A stretch of DNA of 64,000 nucleotides from Dallia pectoralis (taxonomy: Eukaryota > Chordata > Actinopteri > Esociformes > Umbridae). The notes beneath the pieces are model-generated. The model had not been told where the DNA came from. It made no database searches and worked only from the letters and a program-made list of their open reading frames with translations. The stretch covers positions 10,931,788 through 10,995,787 of the forward strand of contig CM055747.1 of the NCBI GenBank assembly GCA_029465975.1. Reading direction: 5' to 3'. Positions 32,374 through 43,494 of this stretch are shown here, piece by piece; position 1 is the stretch's first letter; the number at the start of each line of letters is the position of its first letter. The translations under genes and the position numbers were made by a program.

Positions 32374-35300
32374 ATGTCACGAGCCGGTTTTACCGAGAAT
32401 CACAACTACGGACATGACTCTGCACGTGAATGCCAGCACGTGGATGCAGTGAAACACATGCAGACACGAAACAATGAGCATCGAAATAAATACAAACCGA
32501 AGGAGAAAGAACGTACAACCATTTTTAATTGCAATAGATGTGGAACGGAACATGCATCACGGAATTGCCCCGCATATGGCAAACAATGCAAGAACTGTGA
32601 TAGAATGAACCACTTTGCCAAGATGTGCAAATCAAAGAAAGTGCATGCGGTGGATGATGATGACGTCAAGGAACAGACACTTAATATGTTCGTGGGTGCA
32701 GTGCAAACGCACACAGAGACAGATGAATGGACGGTTGACTTGAAATTGGAGCACAAACTTGTAAAATTTAAACTAGACACAGGTGCCCAAGCTAATATCA
32801 TCCCGTATAGCCTGCTGCAAAGATTTGGAAAAAAGAACATGTTAAGGCCCACGAAAGTGAAACTGTCAACTTACACCGGAGAAAAAATACATGTGAAAGG
32901 AAAGTGTACCTGGTCAGTGAAATACAAAAGAAAACACATGTCCTGGAATTCATGGTTGTGAAATCAGAGGGTCAACCAATACTAGGAATTAAAGCATGTG
33001 AACAAATGAGGCTCGTGCAGAGAGTGATGGAAGTGAACAAAAGTGACAAAATGAGTATCTTCAAGGAGTATGCTGATGTGTTTGAGGGCATAGGTTGCCT
33101 GGAGGGCGAACATAAAATTCGAATAGATGATAATGTGGTGCCGAGAGTACATCCACCTAGAAAAATACCAGTGACTTTAAGGGAGAAACTGAAAATGGAA
33201 CTTAACAGAATGGAACAAATAGATGTAATAGAAAGAATTGAAGAGCCCACACAGTGGGTCAACCCCATTGTGATTGTGGAAAAGCCTAATGGGAAATTGA
33301 GAGTATGTTTAGACCCCGAGATCTCAACACAGCAGTTATGAGAGAACACTACCAGCTACCAACGGTGGAAGAAATAACTAGTAGACTCTCGAAAGCTAAA
33401 TACTTTACAGTGTTGGATGCAAGTTCAGGTTTTGGCAAGTGAAATTAGATGAAGCCAGCTCCCGGCTTTGTACATTCAACACTCCTTTTGGCGTTTCAGA
33501 TTCCTCCGACTCCCATTTGGGGTCAACTCCGCTCCAGAGGTGTTTCACAGGACGGTGAGGCAACTTTTGAGGGTATTGAAGGCGTTGAGACATACATTGA
33601 CGATATTTTGATCTGGGGAGAAACAAGAGAGCAGCATGATCACAGACTGAGGCAAGTGTTAGAGAGGTCAAGGGCCAAGAACTTCAAGCTGAATAAAGAG
33701 AAATGCAAGATAGGCTTAGAGGAAATCAAATATCTAGGTCACATCTTCTCAAAGGATGGTTTGAAACCAGATTATACCAAAATCGAGGCAATCAAGAAAA
33801 TGCCCACTCCTGAATGCAGGAAGGATGTGGAGAGATTTCTAGGCGTGGTCACTTACCTTGCAAAGTTCATTCCAGACATGTCGCAACATACTGAGCCATT
33901 GCGGGTGCTTACCAGAGATGAAGTAGCCTGGCAGTGGGAGGAAGAACAACAGAGCGCATTCAATAAATTGAAAACTATGCTCACAGAAGCCCCTGTGCTC
34001 AGATACTATGATGTCAAGTTACCAGTAACACTCTCTGTGGATGCATCTAAAAGTGGACTGGGTGCTGTGATACTACAAGAAGACAAACCAGTGGCGTATG
34101 CATCCCGTGCATTGACGGAAACAGAACAGCGTTATGCGCAAATAGAGAAGGAGATGTTGGCAATTGTGTTTGGAGCAGAGCGCTTTCATCAGTATGTTTA
34201 TGGTAGAGAGGTAGACGTACAATCCGACCACAAACCGCTGGAAGCAATAATGAAAAAACCATTGAGCAGTGCTCCAGCTAGAAGACAAAGATTGTTAATG
34301 AGATTACAAAAATATCAAGTGAACGTACAGTATAAGCCAGGAAAGGAGATGTATATAGCTGATGCGTTATCCAGAGCGTACTTACCAGAGACGGACTCTC
34401 CTGAAAAAGAAATAGAAGCCCAGTTGCATATGGTAATGTCAAACTTACCTGTGTCAAATGAGAAACTGGACGAATTCAGAACCGAAACAAAAAAGGATGT
34501 GATTCTAACAAAACTCACAGAGACAATACTCAATGGATGGCCGGAAAGGAGGTGCCAAGCATCTAAAGAAATACAAGGATATTGGAACTTCAGAGAGGAA
34601 ATCTCAGAAGGGAGTGGAGTTTTGTTCAAGGGAGAACAGATAATCGTTCCAGCATCAATGAGAGCAGAAATGCTTAAGCGAATCCATGAAAGTCACTTAG
34701 GCATAGAAAGCTGCAGACGAAGAGCAAGAGATGTGCTTTTTTGGCCGGGAATGTCACAAAGCATAACAGAGATGGTAAACAAATGTGATGTGTGCAACAC
34801 ACACCAGAGCGCCAAACCAAAGAACCATTGCATCCACACAGGGTTCCTGAAAGACCCTGGCAGAAGATAGGTGTTGATTTGTTTAACTTTGACCAACAGG
34901 ACTATCTGCTTTTGGTAGATTACCACTCAAAATTCATTGAGGTGGAGTGGCTAAGATCAGACACAAGAAGCAATACGGTCATTACACATCTGAAGTCACA
35001 ATTTGCCAGACATGGAATTCCTGAAACTGTTATTTCAGACAATGGGCCACAGTTTAGCTCCCGTGAGTTTTTGATTTTTGCGAAAGAGTGGGAGTTCAAG
35101 CACAAAACCTCTAGCCCCCATCACGCACAGTCAAATGGAATGGCTGAAAGAGGAGTGCAGACTGTTAAACAGATGCTTAAGAAAGCTAAGGCTGATGGGA
35201 AAGATCCATACTTGTCTCTGCTGAATCTGAGGAGCACACCCATGGAGGATATTGGAGCATCTCCGCTCAACTGTTAATGGGTCGAAGGCTGAGGATTCGA

Positions 35301-35395
35301 GACTTCCGATTACATCGGAGTTGTTGAAGCCTCGTATGGTAACTGAGCCAGTACAGCAGTTGTTGGAAAACAGGCAAAAGAAGCAGAAAGAATAT
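32374..35395 (+). pseudogene. Ty3/gypsy retrotransposon, truncated copy (left arm)
   Basis: It lacks the 5' LTR and first half of gag: sequence jumps from ccggttttacc directly to the codons for ENHNYGHDSARE. Present are a zinc knuckle CNRCGTEHASRNC and second CKNCDRMNHFAKMC, the protease site KLDTGAQANIIPY, RT with YIDDILIWGETRE, RNase H with TLSVDASKSGLGAVI, and integrase with HHCC-type HESHLGIESC...CDVCNTHQ and VISDNGPQFSS. The RT is shifted by a lost T near 33430. The integrase loses frame near 34805 and again at 35275. The copy ends at 35395, where it meets the right-arm element. Not functional. Confidence 0.9.
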
Positions 35396-35466
35396 CCCAG
35401 TAACCCCAACATTACATTCCTCATTACGGGTAGCAATAGGTTACTTATCTATTACATATCATGACA
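35396..35466 (-). mobile_element. Gypsy 3' LTR, truncated
   Basis: On the minus strand it starts tgtcatgatatgtaatagat and is identical to the first 71 bases of the 5' LTR at 39663-39812. It is cut at ttactggg, where the left arm begins. Confidence 0.9.
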
Positions 35467-35469
35467 TCT

Positions 35470-35519
<50 letters not shown>

Positions 35520-35520
35520 C
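35467..35520 (-). promoter_or_regulatory. Gypsy polypurine tract, expanded
   Basis: On the minus strand a run of about 48 A ends in gggaga directly before the LTR start tgtcatg, the position and composition of the plus-strand primer site. The A run is unusually long and is probably an expanded homopolymer. Confidence 0.75.
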
Positions 35521-35893
35521 AGCAAAAAAAAAAAACAAGAAAAGTGTCCACCTTCTATAAAGCTCAACATAACACACCAGCATTATAACTGTTATTAATA
35601 GTACTTTTTTTTTTTTTTTTTTTTACATAACACTGTCCTTTGAACTGTTACATTGTTTGAACTTGAGGAGACATCATTGAACTACTCCTCAATAAGCCTC
35701 CTCGGTTTTGAGACTACACGTCCACATGCAGATTTCACCGGTAAGCTAGAGAGCTCGGTGGGACTGGCACCCCTTTTCCACAATTGGGTGTCAAAGTTGT
35801 GTTTTTTCTCTGCGTTGTTATACTCATTTTGTTGAGTCTCATCTTCATTGTCCATGTCCTTGCTTGAGGTGTCACTTTGTTCATTTGATTTCT

Positions 35894-36388
35894 TTAACAA
35901 TGTTCTGTTCCTCCTGTACACCTTCCCTCAGGTGTCTGAACGACATAAGATCTTGGCTGCTCAGACACTCCAGTTACCTCAGCTGGATTCCATGTGCCAT
36001 CTTGCCATATTCTTACATTGTCGCCAACCTGCAGTTTCTGAAGAGGCCTGGCTCCTTGGTCGAAATATTCTTTCTGCTTCTTTTGCCTGTTTTCCAACAA
36101 CTGCTGTACTGGCTCAGTTACCATACGAGGCTTCAACAACTCCGATGTAATCGGAAGTCTCGTCCTCAGCCTTCGACCCATTAACAGTTGAGCGGGAGAT
36201 GCTCCAATATCCTCCATGGGTGTGCTCCTCAGATTCAGCAGAGACAAGTATGGATCTTTCCCATCAGCCTTAGCTTTCTTAAGCATCTGTTTAACAGTCT
36301 GCACTCCTCTTTCAGCCATTCCATTTGACTGTGCGTGATGGGGGCTAGAGGTTTTGTGCTTGAACTCCCACTCTTTCGCAAAAATCAA
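35894..36388 (-). pseudogene. Gypsy integrase C-terminal part (right arm)
   Basis: It continues the integrase core (HHAQSNGMAERGVQTVKQML, carrying the catalytic glutamate region). It then has a small beta-rich module, LQKLQVGDNVRIWQDGTWNP and AEVTGVSEQPRSYVV, of the GPY/F type found at many Ty3/gypsy integrase C-termini. The frame is offset from the main pol frame by an indel at 36385-36400. Confidence 0.85.
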
Positions 36389-38157
36389 AAACTCACGGAG
36401 CTAAACTGTGGCCCATTGTCTGAAATAACAGTTTCAGGAATTCCATGTCTGGCAAATTGTGACTTCAGATGTGTAATGACCGTATTGCTTCTTGTGTCTG
36501 ATCTTAGCCACTCCACCTCAATGAATTTTGAGTGGTAATCTACCAAAAGCAGATAGTCCTGTTGGTCAAAGTTAAACAAATCAACACCTATCTTCTGCCA
36601 GGGTCTTTCAGGAACCCTGTGTGGATGCAATGGTTCTTTGGTTTGGCGCCTCTGGTGTGTGTTGCACACATCACATTTGTTTACCATCTCTGTTATGCTT
36701 TGTGACATTCCCGGCCAAAAAAGCACATCTCTTGCTCTTCGTCTGCAGCTTTCTATGCCTAAGTGACTTTCATGGATTCGCTTAAGCATTTCTGCTCTCA
36801 TTGATGCTGGAACGATTATCTGTTCTCCCTTGAACAAAACTCCACTCCCTTCTGAGATTTCCTCTCTGAAGTTCCAATATCCTTGTATTTCTTTAGATGC
36901 TTGGCACCTCCTTTCCGGCCATCCATTGAGTATTGTCTCTGTGAGTTTTGTTAGAATCACATCCTTTTTTGTTTCGGTTCTGAATTCGTCCAGTTTCTCA
37001 TTTGACACAGGTAAGTTTGACATTACCATATGCAACTGGGCTTCTATTTCTTTTTCAGGAGAGTCCGTCTCTGGTAAGTACGCTCTGGATAACGCATCAG
37101 CTATATACATCTCCTTTCCTGGCTTATACTGTACGTTCACTTGATATTTTTGTAATCTCATTAACAATCTTTGTCTTCTAGCTGGAGCACTGCTCAATGG
37201 TTTTTTCATTATTGCTTCCAGCGGTTTGTGGTCGGATTGTACGTCTACCTCTCTACCATAAACATACTGATGAAAGCGCTCTGCTCCAAACACAATTGCC
37301 AACATCTCCTTCTCTATTTGCGCATAACGCTGTTCTGTTTCCGTCAATGCACGGGATGCATACGCCACTGGTTTGTCTTCTTGTAGTATCACAGCACCCA
37401 GTCCACTTTTAGATGCATCCACAGAGAGTGTTACTGGTAACTTGACATCATAGTATCTGAGCACAGGGGCTTCTGTGAGCATAGTTTTCAATTTATTGAA
37501 TGCGCTCTGTTGTTCTTCCTCCCACTGCCAGGCTACTTCATCTCTGGTAAGCACCCGCAATGGCTCAGTATGTTGCGACATGTCTGGAATGAACTTTGCA
37601 AGGTAAGTGACCACGCCTAGAAATCTCTCCACATCCTTCCTGCATTCAGGAGTGGGCATTTTCTTGATTGCCTCGATTTTGGTATAATCTGGTTTCAAAC
37701 CATCCTTTGAGAAGATGTGACCTAGATATTTGATTTCCTCTAAGCCTATCTTGCATTTCTCTTTATTCAGCTTGAAGTTCTTGGCCCTTGACCTCTCTAA
37801 CACTTGCCTCAGTCTGTGATCATGCTGCTCTCTTGTTTCTCCCCAGATCAAAATATCGTCAATGTATGTCTCAACGCCTTCAATACCCTCAAAAAGTTGC
37901 CTCACCGTCCTGTGAAACACCTCTGGAGCGGAGTTGACCCCAAATGGGAGTCGGAGGAATCTGAAACGGCCAAAAGGAGTGTTGAATGTACAAAGCCGGG
38001 AGCTGGCTTCATCTAATTTCACTTGCCAAAAACCTGAACTTGCATCCAACACTGTAAAGTATTTAGCTTTCGAGAGTCTACTAGTTATTTCTTCCACCGT
38101 TGGTAGCTGGTAGTGTTCTCTCATAACTGCTGTGTTGAGATCTCGGGGTCTAAACAT
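36385..38157 (-). CDS. Gypsy pol: RT, RNase H and integrase (right arm)
   Basis: 590 codons uninterrupted. RT: LPTVEEITSRLSKAKYFTVL with the first aspartate, LPFGVNSAPEVFHR, and the catalytic YIDDILIW. RNase H: VTLSVDASKSGLGAVILQ, EKEMLAIVFGAERFHQYVYG, QSDHKPLEAI and ADALSRAY. Integrase: zinc-binding HESHLGIESC and CDVCNTHQ, core start KIGVDLFNFDQQDYLLLVDY and VISDNGPQFSS. It converts element RNA to DNA and inserts it. The arrangement fits Ty3/gypsy. The clade may be Mag-like, inferred from general resemblance only. Confidence 0.92.
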   Translation of the reverse strand: MFRPRDLNTAVMREHYQLPTVEEITSRLSKAKYFTVLDASSGFWQVKLDEASSRLCTFNTPFGRFRFLRLPFGVNSAPEVFHRTVRQLFEGIEGVETYIDDILIWGETREQHDHRLRQVLERSRAKNFKLNKEKCKIGLEEIKYLGHIFSKDGLKPDYTKIEAIKKMPTPECRKDVERFLGVVTYLAKFIPDMSQHTEPLRVLTRDEVAWQWEEEQQSAFNKLKTMLTEAPVLRYYDVKLPVTLSVDASKSGLGAVILQEDKPVAYASRALTETEQRYAQIEKEMLAIVFGAERFHQYVYGREVDVQSDHKPLEAIMKKPLSSAPARRQRLLMRLQKYQVNVQYKPGKEMYIADALSRAYLPETDSPEKEIEAQLHMVMSNLPVSNEKLDEFRTETKKDVILTKLTETILNGWPERRCQASKEIQGYWNFREEISEGSGVLFKGEQIIVPASMRAEMLKRIHESHLGIESCRRRARDVLFWPGMSQSITEMVNKCDVCNTHQRRQTKEPLHPHRVPERPWQKIGVDLFNFDQQDYLLLVDYHSKFIEVEWLRSDTRSNTVITHLKSQFARHGIPETVISDNGPQFSSVSF

Positions 38158-38561
38158 ACTCTCAATTTCCCATTAGGCTTTTCCACAATCACAATGGGGT
38201 TGACCCACTGTGTGGGCTCTTCAATTCTTTCTATTACATCTATTTGTTCCATTCTGTTAAGTTCCATTTTCAGTTTCTCCCTTAAAGTCACTGGTATTTT
38301 TCTAGGTGGATGTACTCTCGGCACCACATTATCATCTATTCGAATTTTATGTTCGCCCTCCAGGCAACCTATGCCCTCAAACACATCAGCATACTCCTTG
38401 AAGATACTCATTTTGTCACTTTTGTTCACTTCCATCACTCTCTGCACGAGCCTCATTTGTTCACATGCTTTAATTCCTAGTATTGGTTGACCCTCTGATT
38501 TCACAACCATGAATTCCAGGACATGTGTTTTCTTTTTTTGTATTTCACTGACCAGGTACAC
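38121..38561 (-). pseudogene. Gypsy pol: protease-RT linker (right arm)
   Basis: 145 codons from the end of protease into the start of RT, with VHPPRKIPVTLREKLKMELN, then QWVNPIVIVEKPNGKLRVCL. It overlaps the next frame by a shift at about 38140 (the codons for LDP are followed by an extra base). Confidence 0.85.
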
Positions 38562-38568
38562 TTTCCTT

Positions 38569-38859
38569 TCACATGTATTTTTCTCCGGTGTAAGTTGACA
38601 GTTTCACTTTCGTGGCCTTAACATGTTCTTTTTTTCCAAATCTTTGCAGCAGGCTATACGGGATGATATTAGCTTGGGCACCTGTGTCTAGTTTAAATTT
38701 TACAAGTTTGTGCTCCAATTTCAAGTCAACCGTCCATTCATCTGTCTCTGTGTGCGTTTGCACTGCACCCACGAACATATTAAGTGTCTGTTCCTTGACG
38801 TCATCATCATCCACCGCATGCACTTTCTTTGATTTGCACATCTTGGCAAAGTGGTTCAT
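38569..38859 (-). pseudogene. Gypsy nucleocapsid end and protease (right arm)
   Basis: It starts in the second zinc knuckle (MNHFAKMCKSKK) and holds the retroviral-type aspartic protease site KFKLDTGAQANIIPYSLL. It is separated from gag and from RT by frameshifts. Confidence 0.85.
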
Positions 38860-39608
38860 TCTATCACAGTTCTTGCATTGTTTGCCATATGCGGGGCAAT
38901 TCCGTGATGCATGTTCCGTTCCACATCTATTGCAATTAAAAATGGTTTACGTTCTTTCTCCTTCGGTTTGTATTTATTTCGATGCTCATTGTTTCGTGTC
39001 TGCATGTGTTTCACTGCATCCACGTGCTGGCATTCACGTGCAGAGTCATGTCCGTAGTTGTGATTCTCATCATGCATTTGCTTCATCTGAGCTTTTGTCA
39101 TTTCTGCCGCGATACACAACTGGGTCGTTTTTTCCAGACTTATGTCAACTTCTCTTAAAAGTCTCTCCCTCATGACATCTGACGTGATTCCACAGACAAC
39201 TCTGTCCCTTATAAGAGATTGTTGCAACAATCCAAACTCGCATGACTTCGCCTTTAGCTTTAATTCCGTTATGTATTGGCTAATGGGCATGTCTCCTTGC
39301 ACACATGTGAAAAACGTATACCTCTCATAGGTTATGTTCTTTTTTGGGTTGCAGTACTCTTCAAATTTCGCCATTATTTTGGACAGACTATATTTATCAT
39401 CGTCTTTATCGAACGTGAAGGTATTATACACTTCAACCGCTTCTTCGCCGGCTACATGAAGCAACAGCGAGGACTTTACCTTGGCTGGCTTGCTAGCGCT
39501 ACCGGTTGCGTCTAGATACAGCTCAAACCGTTGCCGAAATCTTCTCCAGTTCTCCGACAAATTACCGTGCAGTAGATCCAGTCCCGCCGGTGGCTTCAAT
39601 CCATCCAT
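38856..39608 (-). CDS. Gypsy gag (right arm), frame lost before zinc knuckle
   Basis: The ATG at 39608 opens MDGLKPPAGLDLLHGNLSEN with the capsid-like WRRFRQRFELYLDATG and later MPISQYITELKLKAKSCEFG and GITSDVMRERLLREV. These match the retrotransposon gag family of Ty3/gypsy elements. The frame shifts at about 38946, where two bases present in the left arm are missing, so the zinc knuckles are out of frame. Confidence 0.88.
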   Translation of the reverse strand: MDGLKPPAGLDLLHGNLSENWRRFRQRFELYLDATGSASKPAKVKSSLLLHVAGEEAVEVYNTFTFDKDDDKYSLSKIMAKFEEYCNPKKNITYERYTFFTCVQGDMPISQYITELKLKAKSCEFGLLQQSLIRDRVVCGITSDVMRERLLREVDISLEKTTQLCIAAEMTKAQMKQMHDENHNYGHDSARECQHVDAVKHMQTRNNEHRNKYKPKEKERKPFLIAIDVERNMHHGIAPHMANNARTVIE

Positions 39609-39662
39609 CTTGGTTATACTCGTTGGCGTATTAATTTCTGTAGTACTTTACTTCTGACACCA

Positions 39663-39812
39663 TGTTTTGTGATGATGCTTTAGTAACGACACGAGACAGG
39701 TCTGTGTTATAGCCGTGACATCTTTATCTGTCTGTGCCCCGCCCAGTAACCCCAACATTACATTCCTCATTACGGGTAGCAATAGGTTACTTATCTATTA
39801 CATATCATGACA
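39663..39812 (-). mobile_element. Gypsy 5' LTR (150 bp)
   Basis: It begins tgtcatgatatg and ends cacaaaaca on the minus strand, followed by tggtgtcagaagtaaag, the primer-binding region. The left arm has lost this LTR. Confidence 0.9.
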
Positions 39813-41179
39813 GGTATAACCGGCTCGTTTTTTTCATTAAAAGTGAGATTTTAATCTTTTGGCCGATGCAACCAAATGTATGGGCCACAGTCCTGCCTGC
39901 GTTTCACCTCCTCAGCATCCATTCGCTAAATGAAACGCATCACCTGATCACTCATTCACCGCGCAATCCGGGGCGCAAGAGACAGAGCCCAAGTGTAATG
40001 ATAGACATTTAGACCGAACCCAACACGTCGGGGGTATACTGGTGCTGCTAAATATTACATATTTTTGCCTGTTCACTTATTGCAGAAGTATTTCCACTTC
40101 TGAACTACAGAAGTAATTTGTTCTTTTGGCGTCTGATCCTCTATAGGCCTACTGTCTATACATATTGGTTTAAGCATTTTTGCATTCTCCACGTTTCTAC
40201 GATGAGTTTCCACTCCGCCCTGCAGTTTAATGCCCTTTTATGTGAAATACCGGGGCGTTTACCTATGCTAATTAGGAACAACGGACACGCGTTTTCAATT
40301 TACGAAGACGTGGTATTCATCATTATAGGAACGTAGGTACGAACAATTATGCCATTTAAGAACACGTTCGTGAATTTGAGTAAGACTTTTCTTAGGACCT
40401 TAGGAACGAATTTAAGAAATAACTTAAGAAAACATTGAAGAATATGGCCCAATGGCATTACTGTCTACCCATGGTTAAAAACTGAGAAGTCATTGTTTAT
40501 AATTATTGTACAAAACACAACAGGTCGGTACAAATTATATTATATATAATTATATATTTTTTTGGTTGTCTTTTTGATTTACGGATGCAGAAATGTAGTA
40601 TTTTACTTCCTGTTTTCCATATCTTTTAACAGTTATCTCTAGTAGTGAGTGGTGGAACATTGGGGAGATGTGTCCATCTCTTTGAAAACACATTTGTTTA
40701 TTATTTTTGCAATATCATCTGTAGTCACTATGTTGTTATGATTTGTTATTGTTTACTACAAGCACTGGTGATGCCTTGAATTGTATGTAAGCATTTGAGC
40801 TAAACCTATGTGACATACATTTTATTATTCAACCTGCTGTATGTGATGTTACATGCAGATCCTAATCGTTTTATATAGAGGTTATTATTACACAAGCATA
40901 ACATTTTCTGCCAGCAACAAGGAATTGTATCGTAGGTGATTTAGTTGTGGTAAAATATTCTGTTTTAAGATTTTACTTATTGTTGTACATTAGTTTAACA
41001 TGTGTACAGTGTTAATGACTTAATTTGTCAATTATTTTTATTATCAGTGGGGGGGTTAAATTTAAATTAAATTCATGATGTGAGTGAATACTTTTTTTTT
41101 CTTTTTTGACTTAAAAGCAGTGCATCTATTCTGTGTTTATATTGTGTTTGAAATCATATGGATGAGTAAACCAAGTCAA
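39813..41179. other. Non-coding; mirror of 31001-32373
   Basis: Same Harbinger-like words and AT-rich DNA as in the left arm. No gene seen. Confidence 0.45.
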
Positions 41180-42860
41180 AGTATTTTATTGTCATGTGTA
41201 CAGAATGACTTGCATCAAACTGGACAATGAAATTCTTATGACATGGCAAGCAACATCTACATAGTTAGAAGACCAAAGAATGTACAGAATATACATAGCT
41301 AAAAAATATACATATTGACGTGTGAATATGGACAGTAAGCGAACCTTAAATACTACAATAAAAATGATCTAGTGCCAGTAGTGGATACCAGTAGTAAATG
41401 TACATAGCTACTAGATATACATAATGAAGCGAATATGGACAGTATGCACACCTTGAATACTTAAATACTGCAATAAAAGTGATCTAGTGCCAGTATATAC
41501 ATGGATAGGTAAATCAGTGTTGCTGATTGAGGAGCTTAATGGTCTGAGGGTAAAAACAGTTTTTTAGTCTGGAAGTGCGTGTACCAATGCTGCGGTAACG
41601 TCGATCAGATGGGAGCAGAGTGAACAGGCGATGTCCTGGGTGGCTGTTGTCCATAATGATATTTCTGACTTTTCTGAGGCATCTTGATTGGTAGATGCTT
41701 TGCACCGTAGGGAGGTTGCAGCCAATGATGCACTCTGCTGTCTTTACCCCCATCTAGAGGGCCTTGCGGTCAGCAGCGTTGCAGCTCCCGTAGCAAGCAG
41801 TTATGCAGCCTGACAGCATGCTCTCAATGGTGCACCTGTACAAGTTGCTCAGTGTTTTTTTGACCTGCCAAACTTCTTGAGTCTCCTCAGAAAGTATAGG
41901 CGTTTTGGGCAGTTTTCACTGCGGAGTCAGCTTGCCTGGACCATGTGAGGTCATCCCTGATGAACACCCCGAGGAACTTGAAGACAGGTACTCTCTCTAC
42001 TTCAGCTCCATCGATGTGTATGGGGGCATGTTCCCCCCCTGCCGCTTCCTGAAGTTGATGATCATCATCTTAGTTTTCCCGACGTTAAAAGAGAGATTGT
42101 CGTCCTGGCACTGTGTAGCCAGGTCTTTAACCTATCTCTGTATTTTCTCTCATCCTTGTTGGATGGTGGTGTTGTCAGCAAACGTGAAGATGACGTTGGG
42201 GCTGTGTGGGGCCACGCAGTCATGCGTAAACAGGGAGTATAGCAGGGTACTGAGTATGCAACCCTGCGGGGCTCCGATGCTCAGGGTCAGGGCAGAGGAT
42301 GAAAGATTGCCCATTCTCACCACCTGGGGTGCACCCGTCAGAAAGTCCAGGATCAGTTGCACAGGGAAGTGTTAAGACCCATGCCATCACATTGCGTAAT
42401 GATGCACAATGGCATATCTTGCGCTGTTAGTAGATGTGTTTGCCATGATGTCTCAATCAATGAATATTAATTTAGGGCATTTCTGACTATATATGGGCGT
42501 GAAATTAAGCCGCAAAGCTGCGCCTCATTTAGAGTTCATAGTTATTTATTAACAGAAAACGGGGTAGGATGTGCGTGCGCACGGTTTTATAAATTTAAAT
42601 ATTTTCGTTTGTACGTACATCCTACGTTTCGTCCGTAGGCCACTTTGACGCAAATCGTACGCAACGTTTTATACATGAGGCCCTGGTTACTTCCGAGGGT
42701 TGACTTTTAAAAGCTCTCCTCACATCAGCCGTGTCCAGAGACCTCAGCAACCCTCGTCGAAGGAATTGTGTTGGCCACTTCAAACCGTGCATAGAAGGTG
42801 TTGAGCTCGTCAGGGAGCGAGGCGGCGGGACAAGCATCACTGCTATTGTGGTTGTATGTG
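41180..42860 (-). mobile_element. L2-type LINE fragment (right arm)
   Basis: Inverted counterpart of 29440-31000, with the same RT motif GAPQGCILSTLLYSLF and C-terminal LPSDRRYRSIGTRTSRL. The nested DNA-transposon remnant at about 42425-42690 is longer here. Confidence 0.85.
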
Positions 42861-43035
42861 GTTAAATAGGCTACTCATTCAATGCGTCATTAGTCTTACA
42901 ACCCGCTGCTTTATGTTTTAGCAATGAGCTCATGCATAGTGTGCATTTTCATTCGCGTAACGACCCGTAACTAATGTATCTGTGTTGGCCTTTCATACAC
43001 TTTTATTCACTTTCTGGGTTGACTTTCCTTTACAG

Positions 43036-43305
43036 GCGTAGTCCCAAGGCCCCGACGTTCAGCCCGAATACCAGCATATCCATAGGTTGGCCAAGGACTT
43101 GTTGGAGGTGCGCAACCTTCCGGGGCTGTCCGAGAGCAGGGTAGACCGGCTGGTAGAGCAATTGAAGGCCAGAGCCAGACCAACAGCGTCTGGTCTACCC
43201 TGTCAGACACCAGGAGAGCTTGGTCAGCGGGAGCTTTATGGCAACAAAGAATCCCAGTGGAAGGAAGTCTCTCAAACTGTCTGTTTTATTTTTCCAAAAG
43301 CATGA
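43036..43305 (+). pseudogene. Gene D, first visible exon (right arm)
   Basis: Mirror of 28873-29135, carrying LAKDLLEVRNLPGLSESRVD. Just after the acceptor the sequence differs (gcgtagtcccaaggccccg), shifting or stopping the frame before LAKDLL. Other bases are nearly identical. Confidence 0.5.
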
Positions 43306-43370
43306 TAGAAAAGGCATCTACAGTGGATCTTTAATGTATGAAATCTAGTAAATTTCTCTTTTTTCTAGTT

Positions 43371-43494
43371 CCCTGCTCGAACTGCCTTGGGCATGAGTAT
43401 CCTTGTGGAGCCAGCTGTTCCGTCTCATCCCAAAAAGGGCTTTATGAAATACATTTGGTTTGACGTCACACAAAAACAAATACATGTATGATGG
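43371..43494 (+). CDS. Gene D, second exon (right arm)
   Basis: After ttttttctag it reads FPARTALGMSILVEPAVP, then HPKKGFMKYIW. One residue differs from the left arm (V for L). Confidence 0.45.

Larger units (their letters stand above)
26224..35395. repeat. Giant inverted repeat, left arm
   Basis: Read on the minus strand this arm matches 36065-45963 almost throughout. The shared order is Tc1 end, ATG exon, gene D exons, L2 LINE, a Harbinger-like stretch and Ty3/gypsy. It differs by substitutions, small indels, loss of the gypsy 5' LTR and early gag, and loss of about 130 bases near 29750. Confidence 0.93.
35396..36064. other. Asymmetric centre of the giant inverted repeat
   Basis: These about 670 bases have no partner in the left arm. 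They are the 3' end of the right-hand gypsy element: the end of integrase, a non-coding tail, the poly-purine tract and 71 bases of LTR. The left arm begins abruptly at 35395. Confidence 0.85.
35396..39812 (-). mobile_element. Ty3/gypsy retrotransposon, near full length (right arm)
   Basis: Order on the minus strand: 5' LTR 39812-39663, primer-site region beginning tggtgtcagaag, gag, protease, RT/RNase H, integrase with a C-terminal module, polypurine tract, and truncated 3' LTR. There is no env-like frame. Total about 4.4 kb. Coding frames are interrupted by a few shifts, so this copy is not active as read. Confidence 0.92.
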
